This document shows positions 53,520 through 64,000 of a stretch of DNA of 64,000 nucleotides, in pieces. This stretch comes from Mikania micrantha. Its lineage: Eukaryota > Streptophyta > Magnoliopsida > Asterales > Asteraceae. The position numbers and the translations under genes were made by a program. Each line of letters starts with the position of its first letter. Position 1 is the first letter of the stretch. Under the pieces are notes generated by a model. That model worked only from the letters and a program-made list of their open reading frames with translations. It was not told the origin of the DNA and did not search any database. The DNA is taken from assembly GCA_009363875.1 (NCBI GenBank), contig CM018693.1:77984028-78048027 (forward strand), written 5' to 3'.

Positions 53520-55033
53520 GAATGAAGCGTGGGACTAGGACGAATGGTGGTGCTATGGCCGAATGTTGATAACTCATGAATGGCCTAGTCGAATGGCCCC
53601 TTTGGTCGAATAATGTTGATGTCGAATGAAGGGTGGCCGAAGCAGGTGGCTAGGGCGAAGGATGATGGTCGAAATGGTCCTAGCCCGATTGAATGAGGGT
53701 GATTCGGCGAATGGCTGCCATGACTGGCCCTGGCCCTAATGAAGTCTCACCTGGCCGAGAGAATGGAGTTCTTCTGTCGGCCGGCTCATGCGGCTCCCTT
53801 CGGCCCCAAGGACTCTCAGTCGGCCTTCATTCGGCGGCCTGTGGGTGTCGAGCCCCACATGGTGTTCATCCCAAATTCCGGCCGAAATCAACAAGGCCCT
53901 TGCTGGTTGTGCATGTACAAACCACGGTCGAGTGTTTTGGTTTACAAGGGAGGGGTTTTGGACCGATTAGACTAAGGGTTAGAACAAAAGGGTGAAAACC
54001 CTAAAATCGCCACTTTTCATGCCCAGATTACCTCGTTTCAGGTTGTTTTTCGAGCGGATCCTTTGTACTTTCGTGTAGTAGAGATCAAGAGCTTCGATTT
54101 GGTCCAAAGATGGAGTGATTTGGCTGAGAAATGAGTAAGTTATGGAGGTTTGAAGTTTAGGGTTTCTAGAGAGAGGGAACCGGGAATGAGGTTCTATAGA
54201 GAGAAAATGGATGAATTAAATGAAGGAGATGAGTCTTTCAAGGTATTTATACCCCGAGGGTGTTCGGGTGGTTTCGTTTGCTCGGTTCGCGTTTTCATTG
54301 CGTTTCCTGAACGTAACGCGCGTTATTTTACGTAATTAAATAAAAAGAATTCATTTTTAATATTTAAAAGGTGGTTATTCCTAGTAAATCCTCTAAATTT
54401 GTTTTTATTGAATTATTTTATCGAAAACGTTTATTTTAAAGGTTTCGTCAGATCGCGTCACCCTCGTGCGTATTCGTTCGAATCGTCACCCGAACGAACA
54501 CGACGATGGTTTTGCTTTCTGTTTCTTGTATTCTACTTTTCAGTCATTATTTTAGAGCTTCAAACTTACAGATATGTTTGTGTGAATCGTCACCTACGCA
54601 AACACACCGTCAGTTCGTTATTCTGAAACAACACTGCACTTGTGTTTTGAATTGTGTTTCCTCACTGACGGACTCAACTAAACTTCTTGTTTTCCCATTG
54701 TTATCGTAATGAATTATCGGCCATCCGATTCCTGTCATCAGTGGATATCAGATCGCAACCGATATGTTCTTGTCATTGTTTTGCATATTGTTGTTTCTCT
54801 TGATTCGTTGTATTAACTGTACTTAGGTTTTCACCTAAATACTAACAACTATTGTTTATCATGAGTTGTTGTACTTACGGTATTTAAGTTTTCACTTAAA
54901 TACGTACAACTGTTGCTTCTATTCTGAGCTATGTTATCACACACACTGTTCATACGTTGTATTTACACACAGTAAATAGTGAAAGTACACATACCGTACG
55001 GACTTGCCGGACGATCAGGTACTGGATGTCACA
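53520..55033 (-). repeat. Unit 3 partial LTR
   Basis: 1514 bp, collinear with 36674-38185 and 58779-60292. It includes GGCCGAA motifs, the TATAAATA segment (minus strand, near 54247) and the LTR terminus plus PPT. Open frames on its plus strand, present in every unit, are antisense shadows. Confidence 0.92.
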
Positions 55034-55067
55034 GTCTCCCCTTGTTAAAGAAATTTTGTCCCAAAAT

Positions 55068-57485
55068 TTAAGCATCATTGTCGGGCACTACTTCTTCGAA
55101 CAGGTGGGGATCCTTTGTCTTCATGTGATCCTCACACTCCCAGTTAAATTCTGGTCCGCGCTTGGAGTTCCACCGAACCTTTACAATAGGGATACAACTT
55201 CGTTTAAGTCTCTTGACTTCATGATCCACAATCTCTACAGGTTCTTCAATGAAATGTAATTTTTCATCTATTTGTATCTCTTCCAATGGTATGATCAATG
55301 ATTCATCCGCGAGGCATCTCTTGAGATTTGATACATGAGACACATCGTGTACTCCGCTGAGTTCATTAGGGAGTCTGAGTCTGTATGCCACATGACCTAT
55401 GTGTTGATTTATCTCAAACGGTCCGACATACCTTGGTGCTAGTTTGCCTTTAGCCCCAAAACGATCCACGCCTTTCCATGGGGACACTTTCAACATGACT
55501 CGGTCACCCGCATGGAATTCAAATGGCTTGCGTCGTTTGTCTGCGTAACTCTTTTGGTGACTTCGTGTTGCTTGTAATCTCTGTTGAATCTGGGCTATCT
55601 TATCAGTAGTTTCCGGAATAAGTTCAGGCCCAGTAATTCTGTTGTCTCCTACTTCGGTCAAACAAATTGGAGACCGACATTTTCTACCATAAAGTGCTTC
55701 GAACGGAGCACATCCAATGCTGCTGTGGTAGCTGTTGTTGTAGAAGAACTCAATGAGTGGTAAATGTTTATCCCAACTTCCACCGAAGTCTAGGATGCAT
55801 GTTCTCAACATATCCTATAGGGTTTGAATTGTTCCCTCGCTTTGTCCATCCGTTTGTGGATGATAATCGGTGCTCAAGTTGACACTTGTCCCTAAGGATT
55901 GTTGCAATGATTGCCAGAACCGCGATGTAAATCGACTGTGCCGGTCTGAAATAATAGACAAAGGCACACCGTGCCGTACTACTATTTCAACAACATAGAG
56001 TCTTGCTAGCTTTTCCATCTTGTAGTTTTATCTGATCGGCAAGAAATGTGTGGACTTGGTCAATCGATCAACGATGACCCAAATCGAATCGTGTCCGCTG
56101 GAAGTACGGGGTAGCTTGGTAATAAAATCCATAGCTATTTGTTCCCACTTCCATTTTGGTATCTCCGGTTGTTCCAGCAAACCTGACGGTTTCTAGTGTT
56201 CTGCTTTGACCTTGCCACATGTTAAGCATTTGCCAACGTAAGTGGCAACATCTTTCTTCATACCCGGCCACCAATAAAATGACCTAAGATCTTGGTACAT
56301 CTTATCAGCACCAGGATGAACGGAATAACGTGTCTTGTGTGCCTCGTCAAGTATGAGTGTTCGAAGTTCATCTACTGTCGGGATCCAAACACGATCCTGA
56401 AAATAGATAACTCCATCTTGTTTTGTCTCAAAGTGTTTCTCGGCTCCACAATCGAGCTCGTGTTTCAAGTTGTTTCTTGCCATTGCTTCTTGTTGTGCTT
56501 GTATGATTTGATCTCTCAGACTTGTTTGCACGGTCATTCCCATGCCTCGAACGCGCAAGGTTTTGACTCTTTCCTTCCGGCTCAAAGCGTCTGCGACAAC
56601 TTTCGCTTTGCCCGGATGGTATTTGATCACACAATCATAATCGTTCAAGAGCTCGACCCAACGTTTCTGTCTCATGTTAAGCTCCTTCTGATCAAATATG
56701 TGCTGTAAACTCTTGTGATCTGTGAAGATAGTGCATTTGGTACCGTACAGGTAATGTCTCAAAATCTTTAAAGCAAAGACAACAGCTCCCAGTTCTAAGT
56801 CATGTGTTGTATAGTTCTTCTCGTGTATCTTCAGTTTTCTTGAGGCGTAAGCAATGACCTTGTCTCGGTGCATTAAAACACAACCGAGTCCCTGATGGGA
56901 AGCATCAAAGTATACTACAAAGTCATCATTGCATTATGGGAGTGTTAAGATTGGAGCATTGCACAATCTTTGTTTCAGTGTATGGAATGCGTCTTCTTGT
57001 TTCTGTGTCCACACGAAGGGTTCACTCTTCTGTGTGAGTTTGGTGAGTGGCAAGGCTATCTTAGAGAAATTTGAGATGAATCTCCTGTAATAACCCGCCA
57101 ATCCCAAGAATGATCTGATCTCCGTTGGTGTCGTGGGCACATCCTAGTTCTTGATTGCTTCAATTTTGGCAGGATCCACATGAATACCATTATTATTAAT
57201 CACATGACTCAAAAACTGAACTTCTCTTAGCCAAAATTCACACTTGAAGAATTTGGCATAAAGTCGCTCATCCTTCAGAAGCTCTAAAACTGTCCTGAGA
57301 TGTTGTTCATGTTCCTTCTCGCTTCTTGACTAAATCAGTATATCATCAATAAAGACGATAACGAACTGATCTAGATACGGCTTGCACACCCGGTTCATAA
57401 AATCCATGAACACTGTCGCTGCGTTCGTCAGTCCGAATGGCATCACCATGAATTCGTAGTGACCGTATCGGGTACGAAAGGCCTT
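55068..57485 (-). pseudogene. Unit 3 pol 3' part: RT end to chromodomain
   Basis: The whole segment stays in a single frame with no frameshift and only TAA/TAG interruptions. It has the same domain series as unit 2: FLGLAGYYRRFISNF, HDLELGAVVFALKILRHYLY, HPGADKMYQDLR, STDYHPQTDGQSEGTIQTL and a chromodomain ending at the natural stop 55068. A TAG replaces the tryptophan codon before DVPTTPTE (57144); unit 1 shares it, while units 2 and 4 do not. Confidence 0.92.
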
Positions 57486-57490
57486 CTTTG

Positions 57491-58082
57491 TGTTAGTGCA
57501 TTTTGTGTGTGAAAGCTCAATATATTGCGTGAACCTTGCTTGTTGTATATAGTCTGTTGTATATGATTAGAAGATCAAGAGACAATAGGTTCGGCGAACC
57601 TATGTTCATGTTATTGTATAGGTTCGTCCAACGAACCTATTGGTTAGTCTGGCGAACCTTGTCTAGTGAACCTAATGATTCATAGGTTCGGCTATGGAGG
57701 TTCGTGAGAGGTTTGATGCTTAAATGTTCTAAGGTTCGTGTAATATGGAGGTTCATGTAATGTAAAAGTGGCCGAACCTATGCATTTGGAAACCTATATA
57801 TAGAGAAAAGGTGGTGGACTTGAAGGTTAGAACTTACAATTCACACACACAAAGTCAAATTCTCTCTCAAGCTCAAGATCAAGACTCTCTTCATCTTTGT
57901 TTCTTTTGATCGTTCAAGTGTTGTATTTTCACGTTTATTGTTTGCAAACACTTGGATATCAATGAAGAATTCAGATTCATGATCTATTACATTGTCATTG
58001 TTGATTCAAATCTAGTTGTAAACGGATTCCGCACGTTTATGATCGAATCGTAGAATTTCGTGATCGATTCTTCAAATCTACA
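57491..58082 (+). repeat. Solo TR-GAG LTR in unit 3
   Basis: A 592-bp LTR flanked by CTTTG (57486-57490 and 58083-58087) at the same pol position as in units 1 and 2. It is shorter because of deletions between GGTTCG repeats in the U3 cluster. Confidence 0.95.
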
Positions 58083-58087
58083 CTTTG

Positions 58088-58778
58088 GTATGTCTTCCTC
58101 TTGAATCCGGAGCTGGTGATAACCTTAACGCAGGTCTATCTTTGAGAAGTATTGAGCTCCTTACAACTGATCAAACAAGTCATCAATCCTCGGTAACGGG
58201 TACCGATTCTTGATGGTGAGTTTGTGGAGCTCTCTGTAATCACTGCACATTCTGAATGATCCATCCTTTTTCTTAACAAAAAGAACCGGAGCTCCCCACG
58301 GGGAGAAGCTCGGTCAGATGAATCCCTTGTCCAGTGGCTTTTGTAACTGATTGGACAGTTCCTGCATTTCTGATGGTGCAAGTCTATAAGGAGACTTAGC
58401 TACTGGAATCGCTCCCGGAATTAAGTCAATTCGAAGCTGCACCGATCTCTCGGGTGGCAGTCCCGGTAAATCATCCGGAAACACGTCCGCATAGTCTTTC
58501 ACAACCGGTACATCTTGAATCTTGATTGCTTTCATGTCTTTCTCTACCACGTGAGCTAGGAATGTGATACATTGTTTTCGTAGGTACTTGCGAGCCTTCA
58601 TACACGATATTATCTTGAGACTGCGGTTTGATTGATCTCCGTGAACTTCCAAGACTTGATTGTTCTCCACTGGAATACGTAGTAACTTTTCGGAACAGAT
58701 GAGCTCAACTGTGTTAAGAGATAGCCAATCCATTCCGACGATGATATCGAAACTGCCCAGTTCCATCGGTATCAAATC
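58088..58778 (-). pseudogene. Unit 3 protease-RT N-terminal part
   Basis: It has protease IPMELGSFDIIVGMDWLS, linker AHVVEKDMKAIKIQDVP, VFPDDLPGLPPERSVQL and the RT blocks up to YPLPRIDDLFDQL. It is in frame with the 3' part once the LTR and one CTTTG (597 bp, a multiple of three) are set aside. It ends at the junction with the unit 4 LTR. Confidence 0.92.
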
Positions 58779-60292
58779 GAATGATGCGTGGGACTAGGAC
58801 GAATGGTGGTGTTGTGGCTGAATGTTGATAACCCACGAATGGCCTAGTCGAATGGCTCCTTTGGTCGAATAATGTTGATGTCGAATGAAGGGTGCCCGAA
58901 GCAGGTGGCTAGGGCGAAGGATGATGGTCGAATGGGTCCTAGCCCGATTGAATGAGGGTGATTCGGCGAATGGCTGCCACGACTGGCCCTAGCCCTAATG
59001 AAGTCTCACCTGGCCAAGAGAATGTAGTTCTTCTGTCGGCCGGCTCATGCGGCTCCCTTCGGCCCCAAGGAACTTTAGTCGGCCTTCATTCGGCGGCTTG
59101 TGGGTGTCGAGCCCCACATGGTGTTCATCCCAAATTCCAGCCGAAATCAACAAGGCCCTTGCTAGTTGTGCATGTACAAACCACGGTCGAGTGTTTAGGT
59201 TTACAAGAGAGGGGTTTTGGACCGATTAGACTAAGGGTTAGAACAAAAGGGAGAAAACCCTAAAATCGCCACTTTTCATGCCCAGATTACCTCGTTTCAG
59301 GTTGTTTTTCGAGCGGATCCTTTGTACTTTCGTGTAGTAGAGATCAAGAGCTTCGATTTGGTCCAAAGATGGAGTGATTTGGCTGAGAAATGAGTGAGTT
59401 ATGGAGGTTTGAAGTTTAGGGTTTCTAGAGAGAGGGAACCGGGAATGAGGTTCTAGAGAGAGAAAATGGATGAATTAAATGAAGGAGATGAGTCTTTCAA
59501 GGTATTTATACCCCGAGGGTGTTCGGGTGGTTTCGTTTGCTCGGTTCGCGTTTTCATTGCTTTTCCGGAACGTAACGCGCGATATTTTACATAACTAAAT
59601 AAAAAGAATTTATTTTTAATATTTAAAAGGTGGTTATTCCTAGTAAATCCTCTAAATTTTTTTTTATTAAATTATTTTATCGAAACCGTTTATTTTAAAG
59701 GTTTCGTCAGATCGCGTCACCCTCGCGCGTATTCGTTCGAATCGTCACCCGAGCGAACACGACGATGGTTTTGCTTTCTGATTCTTTTTTTCTACTTTTC
59801 AGTCATTATTTCAGAGCTTCAAACTCACAGAAATGTTTGTATGAATCGTCACCTACACAAACACACCGTCAGTTCGTTATTCTGAAACAACACTGCACTT
59901 GTGTTTTGAATTGTGTTTCCTCACTGACGGACTCAACTAAACTTCTTGTTTTCCTATTGTTATCATAATGAATTATCAGCCATCTGATTCCTGTCATCAA
60001 TGGATATCAGATCGCAACCGATATATTCTTGTCATTGTTTTGCATACTGTTGTTTCTCTTGATTCGTTGTATTAACTGTACATAGGTTTTCACCTAAATA
60101 CTAACAACTATTGTTTATCATGAGTTGTTGTACTTACGGTATTTAAGTTTTCACTTAATTACGTACAACTGTTGCTTCTATTCTGAGCTATGTTATCACA
60201 CACACTGTTCATACGTTGTATTTACACACAGTAAATAGTGAAAGTACACATACCATACGGACTTGCCGGACGATCAGGTACTGGATGTCACA
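58779..60292 (-). repeat. Unit 4 partial LTR
   Basis: 1514 bp, the same length as in unit 3, ending at the LTR terminus before the PPT at 60293. Confidence 0.92.
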
Positions 60293-60326
60293 GTCTCCCC
60301 TTGTTAAAGAAATTTCGTCCCGAAAT

Positions 60327-63300
60327 TTAAGCATCATTGTCGGTCACTACTTCTTCGAACAGGTGGGGATACTTTGTCTTCATGTGATCCTCACGCTCCC
60401 AGTTAAATTCTGGTCCGCGCTTGGAGTTCCACTGAACCTTTACAACAGGGATACGGCTTCGTTTAAGTCTCTTGACTTCACCATCCATAATCTCTACAGG
60501 TTCTTCAATGAAATGTAATTTTTCATCTATTTGTATCTCTTCCAATGGTATGATCAATGATTCATCCGCGAGGCATCTCTTGAGATTTGATACATGAGAC
60601 ACATCGTGTACTCCGCTGAGTTCATTAGGGAGTCTGAGTCTGTATGCCACAGGACCTATGTGTTGATTTATCTCAAACGGTCCGACATACCTTGGTGCTA
60701 GTTTGCCTTTAGCCCCAAAACGATCCACGCCTTTCCATGGGGACACTTTCAACATGACTCGGTCACCCACTTGGAATTCCAAAGGCTTGCGTCGTTTGTC
60801 TGCGTAACTCTTTTGGCGACTTCGTGTTGCTTGTAATCTCTGTTGAATCTGGGCTATCTTATCAGTAGTTTCCTGAATAAGTTCAGGCCCAGTAATTCTG
60901 TTGTCTCCTACTTCGGTCAAACAAATTGGAGACCGACATTTTCTACCACAAAGTGCTTCGAACGGAGCACATCCAATGCGGATGTGGTAGCTGTTGTTGT
61001 ATAAGAACTCAATGAGTGATAAATGTTTATCCCAACTTCCACCGAAGTCTAGGATGCATGTTCTCAACATATCCTATAGGGTTTGAATTGTTCGCTCGCT
61101 TTGTCCATCCGTTTGTGGATGATAAGCGGTGCTCAATTTGAGACTTGTCCCTAAGGATTGTTGCAATGATTGCCAGAACCGCGATGTAAATCGACTGTCC
61201 CGGTCTGAAATAATAGACAAAGGCACACCGTGTCGTACTACTATTTCAACAACATAGAGTCTTGCTAGCTTTTCCATCTTGTAGTTTTATCTGATCGGCA
61301 AGAAATCTGCGGACTTGGTCAATCGATCAACGATGACCCAAATCGAATCGTGTCCGCTGGAAGTACGGGGTAGATTGGTAATAAAATCCATAGCTATTTG
61401 TTCCCACTTCCATTTTGGAATCTCCGGTTGTTCCAGCAAACCTGACTGTTTCTAGTGTTCTGCTTTGACCTTGGCACATGTTAAGCGTTTGCCAACGTAA
61501 GTGGCAACATCTTTCTTAATACCCGGCCACCAATAAAATGACCTAAGATCTTGGTACATCTTATCACCACCAGGATGAACGGAATAACGTGTCTTGTGTG
61601 CCTCGTCAAGTATGAGTGTTCGAAGTTCATCTGCTGTCGGGATCCAAACACGATCCTGAAAATAGATAACTCCATCCTGTTTTGTCTCAAAGTGTTTCTT
61701 GGCTCCACAATCGAGCTCGTGTTTCAAGTTGTTTCTTGCCATTGCTTCTTGTTGTGCTTGTATGATTTGATCTCTCAGACTTGTTTGCACGGTCATTCCC
61801 ATGGCTCGAACGCGCAAGGGTTTGACTCTTTCCTTCCGGCTCAAAGCGTCTGCGACAACATTTGCTTTGCCCGGATGGTATTTGATCACACAATCATAAT
61901 CGTTCATGAGCTCGACCCAACGTCTCTGTCTCATGTTAAGCTCCTTCTGATCAAATATGTACTGTAAACTCTTGTGATCTGTGAAGATAGTGCATTTGGT
62001 ACAGTACAGGTAATGTCTCCAAATCTTTAAAGCAAAGACAACAGCTCCCAGTTCTAAGTCATGTGTTGTATAGTTCTTCTCGTGTATCTTCAGTTTTCGT
62101 GAGGCGTAAGCAATGACCTTGTCTCGTTGCATTAAAACACAACCGAGTCCCTGATGGGAAGCATCACAGTATACTACAAAGTCATCATTGCATTATGGGA
62201 GTGTTAAGATTGGAGCATTGCACAATCTTTGTTTCAGTGTATGGAATGCGTCTTCTTGATTATGTGTCCACACAAAGGGTTCACTCTTCTGTGTGAGTTT
62301 GGTGAGTGGCAAGGCTATCTTAGAGAAATTCGAGATGAATCTCCTGTAATAACCCGCCAATCCCAAGAATGATCTGATTTCCATTGGTGTCGTGGGCACA
62401 TCCCAGTTCTTGATTGCTTCAATTTTGGCAGGATCCACATGAATACCATTACTGTTAATCACATGACTCAAAAACTGAACTTCTCTCAGCCAAAATTCAC
62501 ACTTGGAGAATTTGGCATAAAGTCGCTCATCCTTCAGAAGCTCCAAAACTGTCCTGAGATGTTGTTCATGTTCCTTCTCGCTTCTTGACTAAATCAGTAT
62601 ATCATCAAGAAAGACGATAACGAACTGATCTACATACGGCTTGCACACCCGGTTCATAAGATCCATGAACACTGTCGCTGCGTTCGTCAGTCCGAATGGC
62701 ATCACCATGAATTCGTAGTGACCGTATCGGGTACGAAAGGCCTTCTTTGGTATGTCTTCCTCTTGAATCCGGAGCTGGTGATAACCTTAACGCAGGTCTA
62801 TCTTTGAGAAATATTGAGCTACTTACAACTGATCAAACAAGTCATCAATCCTCGGTAACGGGTACCGATTCTTGTTGGTGAGTTTGTGGAGCTCTCTGTA
62901 ATCACTACACATTCTGAATGATCCATCCTTTTTCTTAACAAAAAGAACCAGGGCTCCCCACGGGGAGAGGCTCGGTCGGATGAATCCCTTGTCGAGTAGC
63001 TCTTGTAACTGATTGGACAGTTCCTGCATTTCTGATGGTGCAAGTCTATAAGGAGACTTAGCTACAGGAACCGCTCCCTGAATTAAGTCAATTCGAAACT
63101 GCACCGATCTCTCGGGTGGCAGTCCCGGTAAATCATCCGGAAACACGTCCGCATGGTCTTTCACAACCGGTACATCTTGAATCTTGATTGCTTTCATGTA
63201 TTTCTCTACCACGTGAGCTAGGAATACGATACACTGTTTTCGTAGGTACTTGCGAGCCTTCATACACGATATTATCTTGACACTGCGGTTTGATTTATCT

Positions 63301-63440
63301 CCATGAACTTCCAAGACTTGATTGTTCTCCACTGGAATACGTAGTAACTTTTCGGTACAGATGAGCTCAACTCTGTTAAGAGATAGCCAATCCATTCCGA
63401 CGATGATATCGAAACTCCCCAGTTCCATTGGTATCAAATC
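60327..63440 (-). pseudogene. Unit 4 protease-RT-RNase H-integrase-chromodomain (TR-GAG site empty)
   Basis: The cleanest pol copy: about 1,040 codons in one frame with no frameshift, broken by seven in-frame stops. They follow LFDQL (62823), the FSKIDLR motif (near 62788), DDILI (near 62592), ILTLP (62193), VKAEH (61452), the LPIR motif (near 61288) and RTIQTL (61074). Domains in order are protease IPMELGSFDIIVGMDWLS, RT with YGHYEFMVMPFGLTNA and FLDDILI, RNase H, H2C2 HPGGDKMYQDLR, integrase YHPQTDGQSERTIQTL, and chromodomain QWNSKRGPEFNWERED. The CTTTG site (62745-62749) is uninterrupted. Confidence 0.93.
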
Positions 63441-64000
63441 AATGGAAAATGTGTGATCGCCAAGTGTTAGTGGGCAATTCCTAAGTACTGTGTCAACTGT
63501 AATCTATTTGCCATTAGCTATCTCAATAGTATAAGGGGAGTCTAAGGATTCCTTAACATGATTAAGATGGCTAGCAAAATCGGATGAGATAAAACTCTGA
63601 TCCGCACCAGTGTCAAATAATTTGGATGCATAAAAGTCAGATAGAAGAAATGTACCCGTGACCACATTAGGGTCTTGTCGAGCAGCAGCGGCTCCAATCT
63701 GAAAGGCTCTACCTTTTGCTACTTGAGCCCTTGGTTGATTATTCTTGGGACAATCCTAAGAAAAGTGTCCAGGCTCGCCATAATTGTAGCAAGACATGTG
63801 ATCAGCAGCAGCCATAGTAGCTGCATTTTTGTTTCTGTTCGGAGCTCCCGTGCTCCTGAATTGGTTCGCCCAGTGTCCAAACTTCCCACAGTTAGTGCAG
63901 TGTCTGCACTGGATGTTTGGCTGATGATGATACTGGCAGCTGTTGCATAAAGGTGCTGTGCCAGTGTAGGGCCTCTTGATTTGTAGTGGTGGTTGTTGGT
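63441..64000 (-). pseudogene. Gypsy-B gag C-terminus and protease start
   Basis: Only unit 4 keeps the natural upstream sequence. Read right to left, it has a CNSC-type cysteine cluster, the knuckle CTNCGKFGHWANQF (last cysteine replaced by Phe), the knuckle CYNYGEPGHFS followed by TAG and DCP (second cysteine replaced by Tyr), then AFQIGAAAARQDPNVVTGTF and the protease active site KLFDTGADQSFIS. A further TAG follows IEIANGK. Gag continues beyond 64000. Confidence 0.85.

Larger units (their letters stand above)
36674..63440 (-). repeat. Tandem array of four Gypsy-B units
   Basis: The units are U1 36674-47524, U2 47525-53519, U3 53520-58778 and U4 58779-63440. The U1/U2, U2/U3 and U3/U4 junctions join the same protease position (plus-strand GGTATCAAATC) to the same LTR position (GAATGAAGCGTGGGAC), sharing about two bases (TC). 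U3 minus its 597-bp insertion is 4662 bp, and U4 is exactly 4662 bp. Unit divergence is a few percent by eye, so this is not a simple copy error of identical reads. Confidence 0.92.
33939..64000 (-). mobile_element. Gypsy-B: chromovirus with internal four-unit tandem amplification
   Basis: A minus-strand element. A complete 3' LTR (33939-38185) is followed by four tandem units of [LTR 5' part + pol] and, only in the last unit, by protease running on into gag (63441-64000). The chromodomain at the end of pol (VRWNSKRGPEFNWERED) and the TGTGACATCC...GGTGTGACA ends place it with long-LTR chromoviruses, probably Tekay-like. The 5' LTR and PBS lie right of the window. Confidence 0.88.

Overview
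This window is plant nuclear DNA, apparently made entirely of nested LTR retrotransposons. I find no convincing host gene, rRNA, tRNA or CRISPR. Where a primer-binding site is visible (three elements) it matches plant initiator-Met tRNA. The elements are chromodomain Ty3/gypsy types with very long LTRs (about 2.6-4.2 kb) and Copia elements with oversized gags, one of them carrying a third ORF. A eudicot is likely. The N-terminal part of that third ORF looks like proteins I associate with Asteraceae Sirevirus-type Copia elements, but the family assignment is only a guess.

Layout. (1) 1-21058, minus strand: chromovirus Gypsy-A (accessory ORF, gag-pol, 3.8-kb 5' LTR; its 3' end is off-window). 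Its integrase is split by Copia-A (109-12605, minus), a 12.5-kb Sirevirus-like element with apparently identical 376-bp LTRs, a perfect 5-bp target duplication, gag, pol and a broken ORF3. (2) 21059-24977: a decayed low-complexity ORF (minus) split by a probable solo LTR, D1. (3) 24978-31269: two related, truncated LTRs (A and B) abutting head to tail on the plus strand, ending in a GTT-type microsatellite and a 100-N gap. (4) 31370-33938: the tail of a plus-strand gypsy (Gypsy-D) and part of its 3' LTR. (5) 33939-64000, minus: Gypsy-B, inserted in the Gypsy-D LTR. It has a complete 4.2-kb 3' LTR and then four tandem units, each made of part of an LTR plus pol. The rightmost unit runs on into gag.

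The Gypsy-B array records its own history. Units 3 and 4 have exactly the same core length, 4662 bp, once the insertion in unit 3 is removed. All units share in-frame TAA/TAG stops, so a dead element was amplified as DNA. At one CTTTG site, unit 1 holds a complete 6.3-kb gag-only Copia-like element (TR-GAG type), units 2 and 3 hold solo LTRs of that element, and unit 4 is empty. Unit 2 also carries a 773-bp patch from the LTR-A/B family.

Two cross-element patterns deserve the most attention. First, LTRs of several gypsy families share a splice-donor-like block (AG, then GTRAGTTCANNGCCCCTTTT). In three of them a conserved acceptor-like block (GCATGTTTTCTCAG|G) lies downstream, which suggests an intron inside the LTR leader. 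Second, each LTR family has its own cluster of TTCG/CGAA palindromes, in most cases just upstream of the TATA box.
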